DNA of 64,000 nt. It comes from Lophius americanus. Lineage: Eukaryota; Chordata; Actinopteri; Lophiiformes; Lophiidae. The notes under the pieces are model-generated. The model did no database searches. It saw nothing but the letters and a program-made list of their open reading frames with translations, and had not been told where the DNA came from. Location of the stretch: NCBI GenBank assembly GCA_037951165.1, contig JBBDHG010000024.1, positions 5,671,001 through 5,735,000 of the forward strand, given 5' to 3'. A program made the position numbers and the translations under genes. How positions within the stretch are numbered: position 1 is the stretch's first letter; each line of letters begins with the position of its first letter. Positions 50,348 through 63,095 of this stretch are shown piece after piece.

Positions 50348-50666
50348 TGCTACCACTGCACTTTAATATTAAAACATATCTAATTTTTTTTAATGTCACA
50401 GTTTGGAATATCTTAACACACTCAGTTCACATCCACTCCTTTTTATTCGGGGACGTTCATTTGTCATAACGCTTTTTATTTGCTCTTTTTAGAATAAAGG
50501 AAATATATATTGAAAATATATAAAGGCTTCCTAAGTAGGAAGAATGGCCTTTACATTCAATCACTGAGGGATGGTGGATTTAGTTCTTTCTTATCTTAAG
50601 AGTATCAAAGTAAAAGTGCTGATTTTTGCAAAGGAACAGTCCCTCTGTTTTACTATTATACATACA

Positions 50667-50668
<2 letters not shown>

Positions 50669-50759
<91 letters not shown>
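50669..50759. repeat. (TA)n-(GA)n compound microsatellite
   Basis: About 23 TA units pass directly into about 23 GA units. The GA half is a mirror-repeat tract able to form triplex DNA. Confidence 0.95.
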
Positions 50760-50760
<1 letters not shown>

Positions 50761-52560
50761 TAAATATCAATATATATAATATTTTTGGATTAATAATACT
50801 TCTGTGTTAATGTGTAGGTCTATGTTGCATTTTACTGCTGTAGGTAAAGGTTTAACTAATTTTAACAACTTCTGAGATGTATGACCGTTATGGCTTACTT
50901 ATAAGCATGGTTGTCCTGTTTTCAGATTTGTGACAATTTCAAAGTGATGAATGACAGTTTTCAAAGAAAATGACTTAACGGACCAATGTATACAAATATT
51001 CTTAACCTTTGAATAAATGTTCAATGTAAATCAATCATTCAGTTTGTGCCAGATGCACTGCTGCAGTGAATGCATTGTTAGTAGAACATTTTGTTTTGAC
51101 CCTGGGATTGATGCTAGGGAGGATAATTGAGAGGCTGAGGCTTTGGCGGGAAACCGAAGAGGAAGGCTGAAAATGAGCAGAATGAGAGCGAGCGTATAGC
51201 TTCACTTTAAAAATATGGAATTACTCAGAACCGCTCGAGGTCTTTGAACACAGGTCAAATATGTATTCAATTTATGGTTATGGTATTCTCATCCTTGTTC
51301 AACATCATCACAGAGTTGATCATCACGTGTCCATGACGACAGCCTTGAAATAATCCCATACCGCCCTCTCCTGGAACTGTTTATAGCATGCAGGCTGCAG
51401 GTTTGTTTCACATTGTTTTCTAAAAACTATTTAAATGTCCTACATTCATGCATTCGTGATCTGTAACCGTTTGTCCTGTTCAGTATCGCGGGGGTTGGAG
51501 TCTATCTGTAATTCAATTATGCAGAAAGGTATCGTTGAAGTTTTTGATCACCATTCTCAAAGCACCAAAAATGTGAAGTAATATATTCATTTATGACTTC
51601 TGTTTAACGTAGGCTGTTTTGGTACCATTTGTATACAAATAGTGTAAATGGTAAATCCATAAACACCTATAAAAAAAATCTCTGATGTACTCTATGGACT
51701 AAGAGGTACCATTACGATGGAAAAACATAATTCTGCTGGATTTTCTTCGTATCATTTTTCAATAGTCCTACAAACATGTTCCGTCAATGAAAATCAATCA
51801 TGCACCGATTTATCTTTTTGTTTCAAAAGCGGCACCAACTCATATTTTAATTTATTAAATGGACTTCCATAAACTTACTACTTTTGACAGTTGCTGAAAG
51901 AATAATGAACATCTTCCTCATAAGACAGCAGACAGAGAGAAAACCTCCATTTGGTTCAGAAACAACAAAAGAGCACACCATTCCTCAATTGCATGTTTAT
52001 TTCAGCTCCAGTGTTAGATACTGCAGCAGCATTTTCACAATCACTTGACATTTTGCATGGTCAAACCTCCAAGCCTTCTTGTTATGGAGATGGCACTCTA
52101 AAAAAAACATCTTCCGTTTGTATCGTATGTGCGTAAATAGCATACAAATATTTACATCTTCCCCCAACATAGAATATCACTTGTCTCCTTCTAATATAAG
52201 CCTCTATAAGAAATGTTAGAAGTCCTTGATCACATATTTGCACCACAGTTTAGGTTCCATGATCCACAATAATGACTTGACAGACTGAAGGAGTGATTGA
52301 GGAGTACAGGCAATGTTCTGTAATGTACTGCAATAATCCAAAATGTTTCTCACTAGCTTCATGTCACTTCTGTTGATCGTACAATAAACTTTATATCAGG
52401 AGTGGTGATTCAATTTACATTAGGATAAAATATCTTTATGACCCTATCAAAATTTTGACAAAAAATCTTATACATATGAATTTGAAATCTATATTACATT
52501 TAATATTACAAGGCTTCATAGTATAAATCAACTGATCAGAAAATAAAACATTCAATTTTA
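50760..52560. other. Intergenic, nothing recognised
   Basis: AT-rich with no coding signal. It lies beyond the likely end of the slc25a37 transcript. Confidence 0.4.
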
Positions 52561-52570
52561 CCAAAAAATA

Positions 52571-54684
52571 TTTATTTCCATTTTATTTGCTCAAGTAGTC
52601 GACTGAAGGTTTTAGAGGAGCAAATCCTGAGGCAGCATAGTCTTTCCTGACATCACCGACAGATGCAGGAGATAAGCCTCAGGTGCTCAATAAAAGCAGA
52701 TTAATAACTGGAAACTGTGGGGCAAATAAGCAGATTGGCAATAATACAGAAAAATCTTGGCCCGCACTTATTCCAGGTTTAAAATAATGCATAGAATGGC
52801 ATGTCTATCTTTGGTACACTGAAGATTAAAAGCAAACTTTGTGAGACCACCGGAAATTGACAATTTACCGAAAGAAAGGAAAATCTTTCGCGATTAAAAA
52901 CAAATAAATCTGGCTGCTTGGTGGATTACATCAGCATCTGGAAGAATGTCTTGGCTTCTGAATGGAAAATGGGCAAGAGCTCAGAGAGCGCAGTGACGAA
53001 CAGGAAATGTGGAACAGGACAAGCCTGCAGCTTTGATGGGTCTTTCTTCATTGGTCTCATGGTAACAGAGATGGCCAAAAGCCATTGGTCAAATATTTTA
53101 AAAAGTTACGGCGTTTTGCATCACAGACAGTCTGCACTTTGAGTTTCTGTCGTACTAATAAAATGTTTACATACAATTACAATTTCACACCATTAATGTT
53201 CAAAGTAAAAATGACATCCCACCAGTATGCAGATAATCTGCCACCACATCCAGTAACAGTTCTCTAATGCATCTTTGAACCTGCATGACGAAGTTTCTAA
53301 CAAACAGTCACCCTAAAAATATGTATTAATTTTCATAATAAACATTAAAAGAAAAAGCTGTCTTCTTTTTTGTGTCTATCAATATATTACTGTGCATGTT
53401 TCAGAAGTATTTTAGTGCTGTGCCTTCACAAGGCAAATAACTGGACCATTAATGGCTTCCACACCTTGTGTCAAAAAGAGTAACTTGCAAACATCCTATC
53501 TTAAAAGCAAATGAAAATAATGTAGAAAAAAAGCTGCAAATTGACAATTTAGTGCAGTGTAACTAATAAGAAAAAACAAAAGAATATTCAATTCACCTAG
53601 CTGGATTAAACAAATGTGACCATTTCTTAAGCAAAAAACTTCTTTATCTTTGACTAAACGAAAAAGAACTGTGGACAAAGAGAAAGACAAGCAGCGTTCA
53701 ACATCTGAGGCACTTGGAAAGTGTTCAGTTCCCCATGGAGTGAAAATAAGGAATGTGTTGTGATGATGGCTTTTTATAAATATACAATGAAAAAATAAAA
53801 CAAACAGCATTGTGTTTTTTCCGTATCCATAAAATACGAGACTTGGAGAGCTAACAAAATAAATAAAAATTTCCGATGTTAACCTCTATAAACATCATTA
53901 TTTATATACTCACCACATGGACTAAGGAGAGTTTGGAAGGTTGTGGTTGATGTGTATGTGGAGTGGATGAGATGGAAGACAACCAATTAACTTTTAAACA
54001 TGTATTTGACCATTTAGGGCCCTTATTTGTTTCATATCCTGTTTGCACACCATCCTAACTTTAAAAAATACTTATGCTGGGTGTACACAGTGCAATTTTG
54101 AGAAATGCTGCCATGAAATCCAAATAATGACTGCTCTCACTGCATGAGTTATACAGGCCAGTCAGCTCGACTGGACAGTCAAGAAAGTGAAAGGTGTCGT
54201 TAAAGATATACTTAAAAGCTCCTCCAGGACAGGCCCATACCACCTTGGTCATTCGTGCCATCCTGTGAGCTAAAAATAAAAGAGAAAAGCCATATATTGG
54301 CTAGATATGAAAACCTAGGCAGTGTGTGGTGAATTGGAGTTTAGGTAGCCTGTTTTTTCTGAATAGATTATACATTGTAATAATGCCACATGTTAAAAGT
54401 TCTGTGTGCCACTTGACAAAATCACAGTTGGGAAGAAATGGCTCTGAGATTGGGGATATCTACCCTTTGCTCTCCTTTAAATGTGCAAGACACAGATGAC
54501 AGCCAGCCAAGGATTGTGCGGCTCAAAGACCTGGTCAACAACGGGCTTAGTGTATGTCCAGCAGGATCAAATCAAGTGTGGGCAGTTTAAGGTTAATGAA
54601 CAATTTGGAATGTCATTCTTAGCCACATCTCCACCATGATGATCCCACGGGGAAACATTATCCGATGTCATTTCCTTTACATCT
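52571..54684 (-). other. slc25a37: Probable slc25a37 3' UTR
   Basis: On the - strand, AATAAA signals occur at 52587-52582 and 52576-52571, about 2.1 kb after the stop codon. No other gene intervenes. Long 3' UTRs are usual for this gene in mammals. The end point is inferred from the signals only. Confidence 0.4.
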
Positions 54685-57600
54685 TTACATCTGTCCATTT
54701 CCCGCCTCTGATTCCAGCTGCTGCTTTGTTAGGAAGTACTTGAAGAACTCATACACTGACCAGGCAATGGCAGTGGAGGGCATCTGGTATATAATCCGAG
54801 CTTGGACCCCTTTGAAGAAGGCTGGCAGACCACCAATACGGTACACTGTCCTGAAGGCATTTGCCATTCCAGTCAGGTGGCCGCTGATGTTCATGGAGTT
54901 GAGTGCTACATTCTCCTGCGTGTTGAGCAGGGTCTTACAAACATCAAGTGGAGTGGTTATTGCTGCCGAAACTGCTCCTGCTAATGCTCCTGACACTATG
55001 TGGCTGCCGGGGTGATAATGTCTCTGGGGGTTCAACTGTTCCTGCATCAGCTCATAGGTGATGAAATGAACAGCCTGAAACGGGATGTTCATGGTCAGCT
55101 GAGTGCTGTAGCTGCGGTAGAAGGCTCCCACTCCCTCTGTGCGCGATACTGTCTGAATGCAGTCCAAAAGTCCTCGATAGGGCGAGTTGTACATTTGCAT
55201 CCTCTGTTTTATCACTTAGCCATGGAGGGAAAAACAAGAAAGCACGTTAACACATTTTAAAACGAGCATTTGAGATACTTGGGGTAGAAGTATCTCAGAT
55301 AATATAGCAAACCTAAGCTTGTGAAGCACGAATAAATAGTTTTACGTAAAATTACCAGTAATTTGATGTGTTAAACATTTGATTTGCTAATGGGAGGCCT
55401 CAACAGTTCTTCATAATTACGACTATGAAAGGTGAAAAAGTAAATTATAAATCTGCAGTTTAATGAGGATTTTTGAGTGAGGCCACAGTTTAATTGGTAA
55501 GTGATAACCAAATAATTTCATTAAAATAGAATTTTTTTTTTTTACCAAAGAAAAAGAGAAGAAAAAAAGACTGAAAAACCGCAGCCAGGGCCAAATACTA
55601 CACATATACGTCTAACTTTTCATATCAATATAAAGCGCTAAGCTGATCGCTAAGCTAAGCACTAAATGCTAAGATAACCTAACTAGGAGGTCTATTGAGT
55701 AGCTGGAGAGCTAACATCACGTAGTACAAGCAGAAACAGGAGTGGTAGTCTCTCCTCACTCCTTCATTTCACCTTTTTTTATTTTCTACGGATTTATTTT
55801 TGCGTCGTTTGACAACATTTACTAATCTCTTTCACTCAAAGCAACATGGAGGAGCAGCATACTAGAGTGTAGATACCCGGTCTAAGTCATGCAGGACTTG
55901 CAGGCCCGACGGGCCGGGTAGGCTTTGCGTGTGAAAAACGGAAGGCCCACCGGGTATTGGCCAGGCTGGATCAATAGTCTCACAGACTCGAGCCGGATTT
56001 GGATATTCAGAAATTGCGTTTGTGTTCAAGTCGGGCTCTCACGTCACGTCAGCGAGGCAAAGTCGAGTCTATCAACAATAACCAATCTAAAATGAAGCTT
56101 TCAAGATATCGTATTGAGAACTCAGTGTGACAATAAAAGTTTGTGTCTCTGTGTTGGCCTATGTAATTTTTAAGTATTGGAGGTGTTTTTTTACATGAGC
56201 CCCCGAACGCAGCATGAGCTATGTGGTACTTTTCTAGCGGTAAATTCTGATGTAGTAGCCCTGCTTAAACCACGAAGGATATAAAAATAAAAAAAAACCC
56301 TGTCTTTGGTTTAAGTTTAAAACTAGTCTAACATAGCAGATTGTCAATGGTATGACTCCAGTTTAAGTATATTGTTGTTTGTGTTTGACGTGAGCAAAAA
56401 CAGTCACTGACTCCGCCGACATCAGTTATCAGGGTAAACAGGCGAGCGGTAATCAAGGTTACAACAACTGTGTGACAGAGTAAGATCTCAGGGCTTCAGC
56501 AAGCTTCTTACTGCACTCATGGTTCTGTTAAGGCAAACAAAAATAATACTCATGCATCCACTCCTTTATCTAGCTCTACTCAATCCCATTTTTCCAATCA
56601 ACTCCTCGCCCAATCCTCATTATCAATCAAGTTGCCGCAATGTTAGAGTGAAAAAAAACTTGCAACTGATCTGCCACTTATTCTGGAACCACCCCACAAT
56701 TTAAAGGGTTGTTTAAGAGCTCAAGTCACCCATCAAGTTTTAAAAAAAATCTGCAGGGTAGTCTTTGAGTTATTCTGCAAAACGCACAGATATAAGAGCC
56801 AGTGCTAGCTAAGTTAATCATATATTACCAACTGGTTAAGCTTAAGAGTAGTGTAATATTTGCCATTTTAAAAGGATATGGTGTTATTATTCCATAGTTT
56901 CGATACTACTACTACTATTACTCATTACGAATAAAGAAGCCCCGGAATAACCAATAAACTATTAATTAATCTGTGTCAATTGCATTTCCAGTCTGCTCGA
57001 TATTAGTTTTAGACTAATGTTACTCAAAACAGTGAGTGTGTACTCCCAGGGGTACTGCAGGTGATATGTGAAATTAATTATGTGAAAACTGTTAATTAAT
57101 AAGTTAAATTTTGAAAAAAAGCAAAATATAAATGTACCAAACAAAATTTTATGTCGAATGCTTTATTTTCATTACATATTTTAACTGTCAAACAAATAAA
57201 ATAACTTTACCGTGAGCAGGAAGATTGAATATTTCATGTGCAACTGTAATTATAATTCGTATTAATTCTCATTGCATGTTGACAGAAAATTGGTCTGTCA
57301 TGAATTTATAATGGGTGGATAACATGTAGCTTTTAAGAGTTAACAAGTGTGTTGTTCTTTTGAAATCAGACAACGATGGAACAGTGCTGCACTGCTGAGG
57401 AATGAGGAATGATGTATAGTACAAAAAAAAGATAAACCAGCCATTCAACATGAAGATAATTCCTATCAGTAGCAAACTTGTTAGTTTTGTTCCTTTTTCG
57501 GGACATTTGCTGTCAGTGAGAGGATCAAAGACATTTATCCATGTTATCCTATAAATTGCCATCATCTTTCCCTTACCTTCAGCTGGGTTCATTACTGCAT

Positions 57601-59063
57601 CATGGAGAACAGTTGCCACACTACCTGCTATACCTGTTGAAGCAGAAACAAAGCCCATCAAACCAAATTAATTCCTGGGTTAAGAAGTTTAACATCAGAT
57701 ACATTTCTTACACAACTGGGCCTTATTTCAGCCGATGTGGAGCTGAACTACCGGTTTGTTCCTAGCGTTTACATGCTTGAAACACCAGTCCGTAGCAAAA
57801 TATACCAGAGAGCATGTTTGCAATTTTTCATGTTTGTAATATGTTTTATTATTGACATTGTAAACAGGATACGTGTGACGATTTGTGAGAACACATACCA
57901 TTGGCTAAATGGCTGTTGCCTCCATTCTGAATGATGTCACTCAGTGAGCGCTTGGCCCGTTCGTAGCAGGCAAAGTAGAGTGCATGGGCAGGTCCTGCTC
58001 CCATCATGGTGATGTTGAGGCCCCTCAGCGGTCTGAAGACTCCCTCGGTCTGGATAATCCGTTTGAGAGCCTGATACACGCCCCTGTACTGTGCATTTGG
58101 GTCCGGCTGCAGGCTCTGCATCCTTGTCTGAAATAATTAAAAGACATATTTAAACTCTGGACACCTGGTACAAGCCGAGTCATGACTTCTTGATGCTTTG
58201 TTGGCTGTGAAGCTGTCACATTGTTCTGAGACTTTCGTATAGTTGGCAGCAACAAGTTCTGACTGACTGATGTTGACCTCTCCCAAGACAGTGGCAGTTC
58301 TTTGTTTTATTCCACCATGCCAAGTTATCTGGATATCACAAAGCATGTATTTATTTTTGATGAGATCTGGAGCTGGTTCAGGAGATAGGGCAAGTCTATC
58401 TTCCAAAGCATGTTCCCACGTTTCCTTCCTCTGGTTAAACAATAAAATATCAATTACATTTCCGGTCAATACAACTTTAGAGACTTGGGGCATAGAGTTC
58501 TTGGTAACAATTTAAATTTCAGGTTTTCACAACAAAATGTATTTAAGACAGAGCCCATCATCCCGTAAAACTCAAGTGAAATTACATTTTCTATATTCAG
58601 GCAAAGCGATAGAAATAGAAATTAATTTATTAAATAGACAGAAAAAGATCATGGTTTTAACTTAACAGCAATTATCTGAAAACATAGAAAAACACAAGGT
58701 AAAGCGTTTCCCACCTCTGTCAAGTCTTCAAGAAGGCTCGATGTAACACCTGGATTGGCCGTGACAGGAATGCACAAGGCTGCTCTCAATCAATCTCACC
58801 CTGTACAACTGGTGATCTCAATATCACACCAATCAACTGAGAGGGATGTTGAGACTCAGCTAACAGTAATTGGGAAAGAGTACTAAGGGTGCATACAAGA
58901 TAATGGGTGTAATAATTGGAGACATGTTTATTGTGCATTTAATGCAGAAAATAATTGAGTTTCAACACTCATTAATATAAGTTGTTTAAAACTCAAACAG
59001 TAAACTTGGTACTGACCTCAAAAATATACACATATCCATATCTATCCATCTATCTATCCATCC

Positions 59064-59101
<38 letters not shown>

Positions 59102-62100
59102 GTATATATTTACACATATATATATAGATAGATATATACATAGATATACATATATACACATGATGATAATTGTTGTGTAACCAAAAAACAAGCATTAAAA
59201 ACCTTACTAGTAATACTTAGTTAAAATTCAAGCGTTGAATTAAAAATGCAGACTGAAGTGAAATACTCTAAAAAAACAGTTTGTATGACTTTAACTAGCG
59301 GACAACATACTCGTCTAACATCTGTCATATTCATATGCAGAAACTCATTTGCCATCTCTGGCTCATTAGCAGTTTACTAATCAACACTGCAGAGCAAAAA
59401 TTGGGCACGCACCCTTTACTGCGTGAGGCCGATTTCAAATGTGTGCAACACCGATAAGTTCCCCTCTTTGCTTTAACAAAGGCTACACCCCAAGTCCACA
59501 CACCACATTGACCATATTCAGCAATCTACCATCGTTACTTATGAAATTTGTTAAAAGGAAAAGTGTTACTAGAACAGAACACATTTCCCAATCAAGATGC
59601 ACATTTTGAAGTATAATTTGCATGTGCTATAAAAACCGTGTAACTAGTACAGAAAAAAGCATGGCAAAAATAATGACCACTGGATAATATACCGAATAGT
59701 AATCCGTATGCTTAGCACACAGGAACGCAGAATTATGACTTTTGTTACTCTAAGTTTACTCAATATACCTTGTGAAACCGGTTCTTGGCCCAATCCAGAC
59801 ATGTGCTAATCAAGGTGAATGAGTAGCAGATGCTGGAAGGTGAAAACTGGCAATGGTAACAAGGATATGTGTAAAAAAAAAAAGGTTGAGGGAATTTAAT
59901 GGAAGCAAACACAATGTCACTTTTTTCTGACCGTGTGTTTATGAAGATGTCTGAGTCAAGTGAAGATTAGAATAAGGGCAGAGCAGTGCGCTCCATTATC
60001 AAGACCAGACAGAACTGAGAGCGCGCAAACCTCCCATTACGACATTGCGCCTTGACACAATAATCCCTTGATAGTTGGTGCCTCATAATTTGACTCCTTA
60101 ACCATGAAAGTCTACCCTTTTAAGTTGAAAAAATATTTTCATCATTATTAGCTTCAGCTAAAATATGATGACAGTTCAATTTTGTAGAATTATAAATTGT
60201 CATCTCACAGTATTTGAATTTTATGCTAGTGTTACAAAGCTTATGTTTCTGAATCACAGAATTGGGAAAACTATTTGGATCCAATTCCGACTTTGATGAG
60301 TGGTAGATGTTACGGGAATGTCATCAAATAATTTCCCAGCAAAACCAGTATTTCTGTGAAGGAGGTTACAACACAGCCTTGTTACAATAACTTGGAAAGA
60401 GGAGGAATTCAAAGCCAACGTTTACAAAAATCAAACAACTACTTTTGCAATCATGAGCTAATTTTAATAAGCTCACCAAGAAATTAATTTAGATCTTTAG
60501 AAATGTTTTTAGACATTGGCACCTATTACAAATTTGATTTCCCCTTTCACATTGAACTTAATTTAGGGGTACGTCTGTGAGTTTATAAACGAATGCAATC
60601 TCTGACAGGTCTGTATAAGTCAGGATGTTCTCACAGTATGATTGTATCATTATTCATGTATCTTTATAACTTAACACAAAATGTAAAAATATATATATGA
60701 ATTATGTTACACTCATGGAACTAATCGAAACCAGAATTTTTTAGTATTCGACCTCCAAAATATATGAAAAGGACGAAACAAGAGGGTTCCCTAGCAATAA
60801 ATCTGAAAACAATTTTATTTTTATTACTGTTGTCTGCTTTTACTAGCTTCAACTTTGATTGTAAACTCCTTGATATTTCACTGGTACTTTGTGTGCTGAA
60901 CAACAATCAGCCACTAGGAATTTGACAAACTACCTTTTATAAATGAATCGAAGCATGAGAGATACTTACAATTCTCTACAGGGCTGACAATTAGGGTTTA
61001 GGTTTAGGACGGACCTAAATTGCTGCAGACCCATCATGTCATCTGGGACAGGTCTGCTTTGTATCCCCAAAGTCAAAACTAAACATAAAGAAGCAGTGTT
61101 CAGTTTGAAGGAACAAACTCCCTGAGAACTACAACCATTCCCAGTTCTGTTCGATGAATTATCAAGACCTTTGTGTTTGCAACTGCATTTTAATCAATCT
61201 AGTGCAAACCCCCTTTGCCAAGAAATATCTTTAAAAGACGCTTTACCATTGGATAATTGGATAATTTCTACAATGCTTGACGAAAATGACAAAATAAATG
61301 GTGAATTCATGTTTTTCTTGACTAGCAATCTAAATAAAAATTATATTTTTGTGGTTTCAAAGTCTATATGGAAGATTTCCGGGTCAATGGTCATATTATA
61401 AGGCTCACACGATCATGGGACTATTGGGTTTCAGTTTGATCACATATCAAGTAAACTGAGTGGCTTTGGAATTTCTGAGTGAATACTTGTTGTATTATTA
61501 CTTTTTACTATGTTTTATTCATTACTTTACATTGATCTTAATTGTAGTCTAACTATTTTTATTTTATTTCCTTTAATCCTATTTTGTGAATTACCTTTTA
61601 TTTTTATACCAATATCTTGCTGTTGTATTTTTAGTCTTTAAATGGTGTTCATCGAACGCTACATCATTTCTTTCTAAAAGGGTCTTACACAATAGTAGTT
61701 AGACATTTGGCAATAATGTTGACTGTTCAATGTGTTTTTACCTAACCATTCTTGATATGTGTGTTTTGTGAAGCATCCCAGGGTTCTTTGAATGTTATCC
61801 ATGAATTAATGATGTAATCTAAACAATTTGCAATAATCATTTTCATATTTTAAGCCCAGTATATCGAATTGTCTTGTTGTTGAAATGTGATTAACTTTCC
61901 CTTGCGAAGTTTGATTATTTAGGTGTCAAGAGTTGTAGATTTTAACGTTTACTTTAAACTTATGACAGTTATGACCTATTTAACAGTAGAACTAGGTACT
62001 TGACCTTCACTTATCCTGCCTGGAGAACTAATTTCCTTAAAATACACGTAAATAACCCTGTAGCCGAGAAAAAAGTATTTGAAAGATTGTTTAAATATAA

Positions 62101-62697
62101 TACAAAAGAGATCATGAAAATCAGTTTGACCCTCATTAAAATGTGACCGAGGCCAATTAAAGTGACAATCGGATTACACGGCTGAGCTAACGAAGTTCAA
62201 ATTTGTATTAGTAAAGACGTGAAAAGCAGTTGTCTGCTGAGTTAAGCCAACACATTGCATTTTTATATTGATTTCATTTATGCCAGCCTGTTGAACTAGT
62301 TTGTTTAGTGTTCTTTTGACTGTGAGTCGAGTTTAGATGAGCTAACACTGAGGCTAACTCAGAATGTGCAGCTTTATATGGCTAACGTTAGCAATAGATA
62401 GCATGCAGTTCAGACAGATAGCACTGTTTGCTAATAGTCTACTTTGAACTGTGGCGGTAGATCAGGTGTGCTCTGCTGCGTAATTGACAGCGTCTGCGTT
62501 ACCTTGACAGAATCCACTGGGTACATCACCGTGTGCTCCAGGATGCCAGCCACGGCTCCGGCTGTCATGTGGGTCGTCACTGAGACATGAGGTGGCAAGC
62601 TCTCGTAGTCGCCGTCAGCATCAGACGGTTCGTCGGCATCACTTTTACTCTGCGACATTTCAAGTGTTGCCACCACACGGTCCGAGCTCAACTCCAT
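54685..62697 (-). CDS. slc25a37: Mitoferrin-1, mitochondrial iron carrier
   Basis: Inner-membrane carrier that brings iron into mitochondria for heme and Fe-S cluster synthesis, most strongly in developing red cells. The exons, in transcript order, are 62697-62503, 58127-57899, 57633-57577 and 55214-54685. All introns are GT-AG and the joined frame is 336 residues (human about 338). The three carrier repeats show their signatures PVDSVK (60-65), PAEVIK (158-163, split by the last intron) and PLDVCK (249-254). GNSHLANGIAG lies at about 135-145, NTQENVAL at 258-265, and the C-terminal block QMPSTAIAWSVYEFFKYFLT at 304-323 is characteristic of mitoferrins. The acidic N-terminus varies between species. 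Mitoferrin-2 (slc25a28) is the alternative; linkage to nkx3.1 and stc1 decides for slc25a37. Intron 1 is 4.4 kb. Confidence 0.95.
55870..56050. mobile_element. GC-rich insert in slc25a37 intron 3
   Basis: A patch with GGCCCGACGGGCCGGGTAGG and GGCCCACCGGGTATTGGCC stands out in an AT-rich intron. The style resembles ends of fish hAT-type elements, but no target-site duplication could be set. Confidence 0.35.
59035..59162. repeat. TATC/TA/CA compound microsatellite in slc25a37 intron 1
   Basis: CTAT, CCAT, TA and about 13 CA units in succession, then degenerate TATACA. It lies well away from the splice sites. Confidence 0.9.
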
Positions 62698-62935
62698 GCG
62701 TGGTGAGAACTCCTCCAGTCCGTGTTCTGTTCCACAGAGTACTCAGAGAGGAGGTGTCGGCGGCATGGACAACCACAACATCATCGCTAGTAGTAGTTCT
62801 AGCGACGGGTGTGACGTTGCAGGTAGAGGCGCGGCTCTAGTGTGTGGTCCAATTATTTTTGAGATAATCGATAAAAAGGCGGGATTTAGTTTTGAGGTAG
62901 CCAATGAAAAGTTCATATGCTAGATTCTCTGACAC
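62698..62935 (-). promoter_or_regulatory. slc25a37: slc25a37 promoter and 5' UTR
   Basis: The first 140 bp upstream of the start codon are CpG-rich, unlike the surroundings. CCAAT words lie at 62849-62853 and 62901-62905. One WGATAR site (AGATAA, 62862-62867) and a near match (CGATAA, 62869-62874) lie side by side about 165 bp upstream of the ATG. Erythroid GATA control of mitoferrin-1 is established in other vertebrates; use of these sites here is inferred. Confidence 0.5.
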
Positions 62936-63003
62936 TTGACAGTATGGACGTCTAAAAGTTTTTGAATGGGTTTGTCTCTGTGCCGGATGAAGTATTCTGA
63001 TCC

Positions 63004-63095
63004 TTTATCAAGCAATCAATCAATCATTCAATCAATCAATCTTTATTTATATTGCGCCGATTCACAACAACAGTTGTCTCAAGGTTTTTCTATGT
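63004..63095 (-). mobile_element. Retroelement 3' tail with ATCA repeat
   Basis: An (AATC)n repeat followed by TTTATTTATATTGCGCCGAT and CAACAGTTGTCTCAAGG is the reverse complement of a common fish non-LTR element end. Confidence 0.6.

Noticed and set aside
58137..58493. Additional coding exon in slc25a37 intron 1
   Set aside because: The 118-codon frame has no carrier-family motif, and exon 1 joins exon 2 in phase 0 without it.
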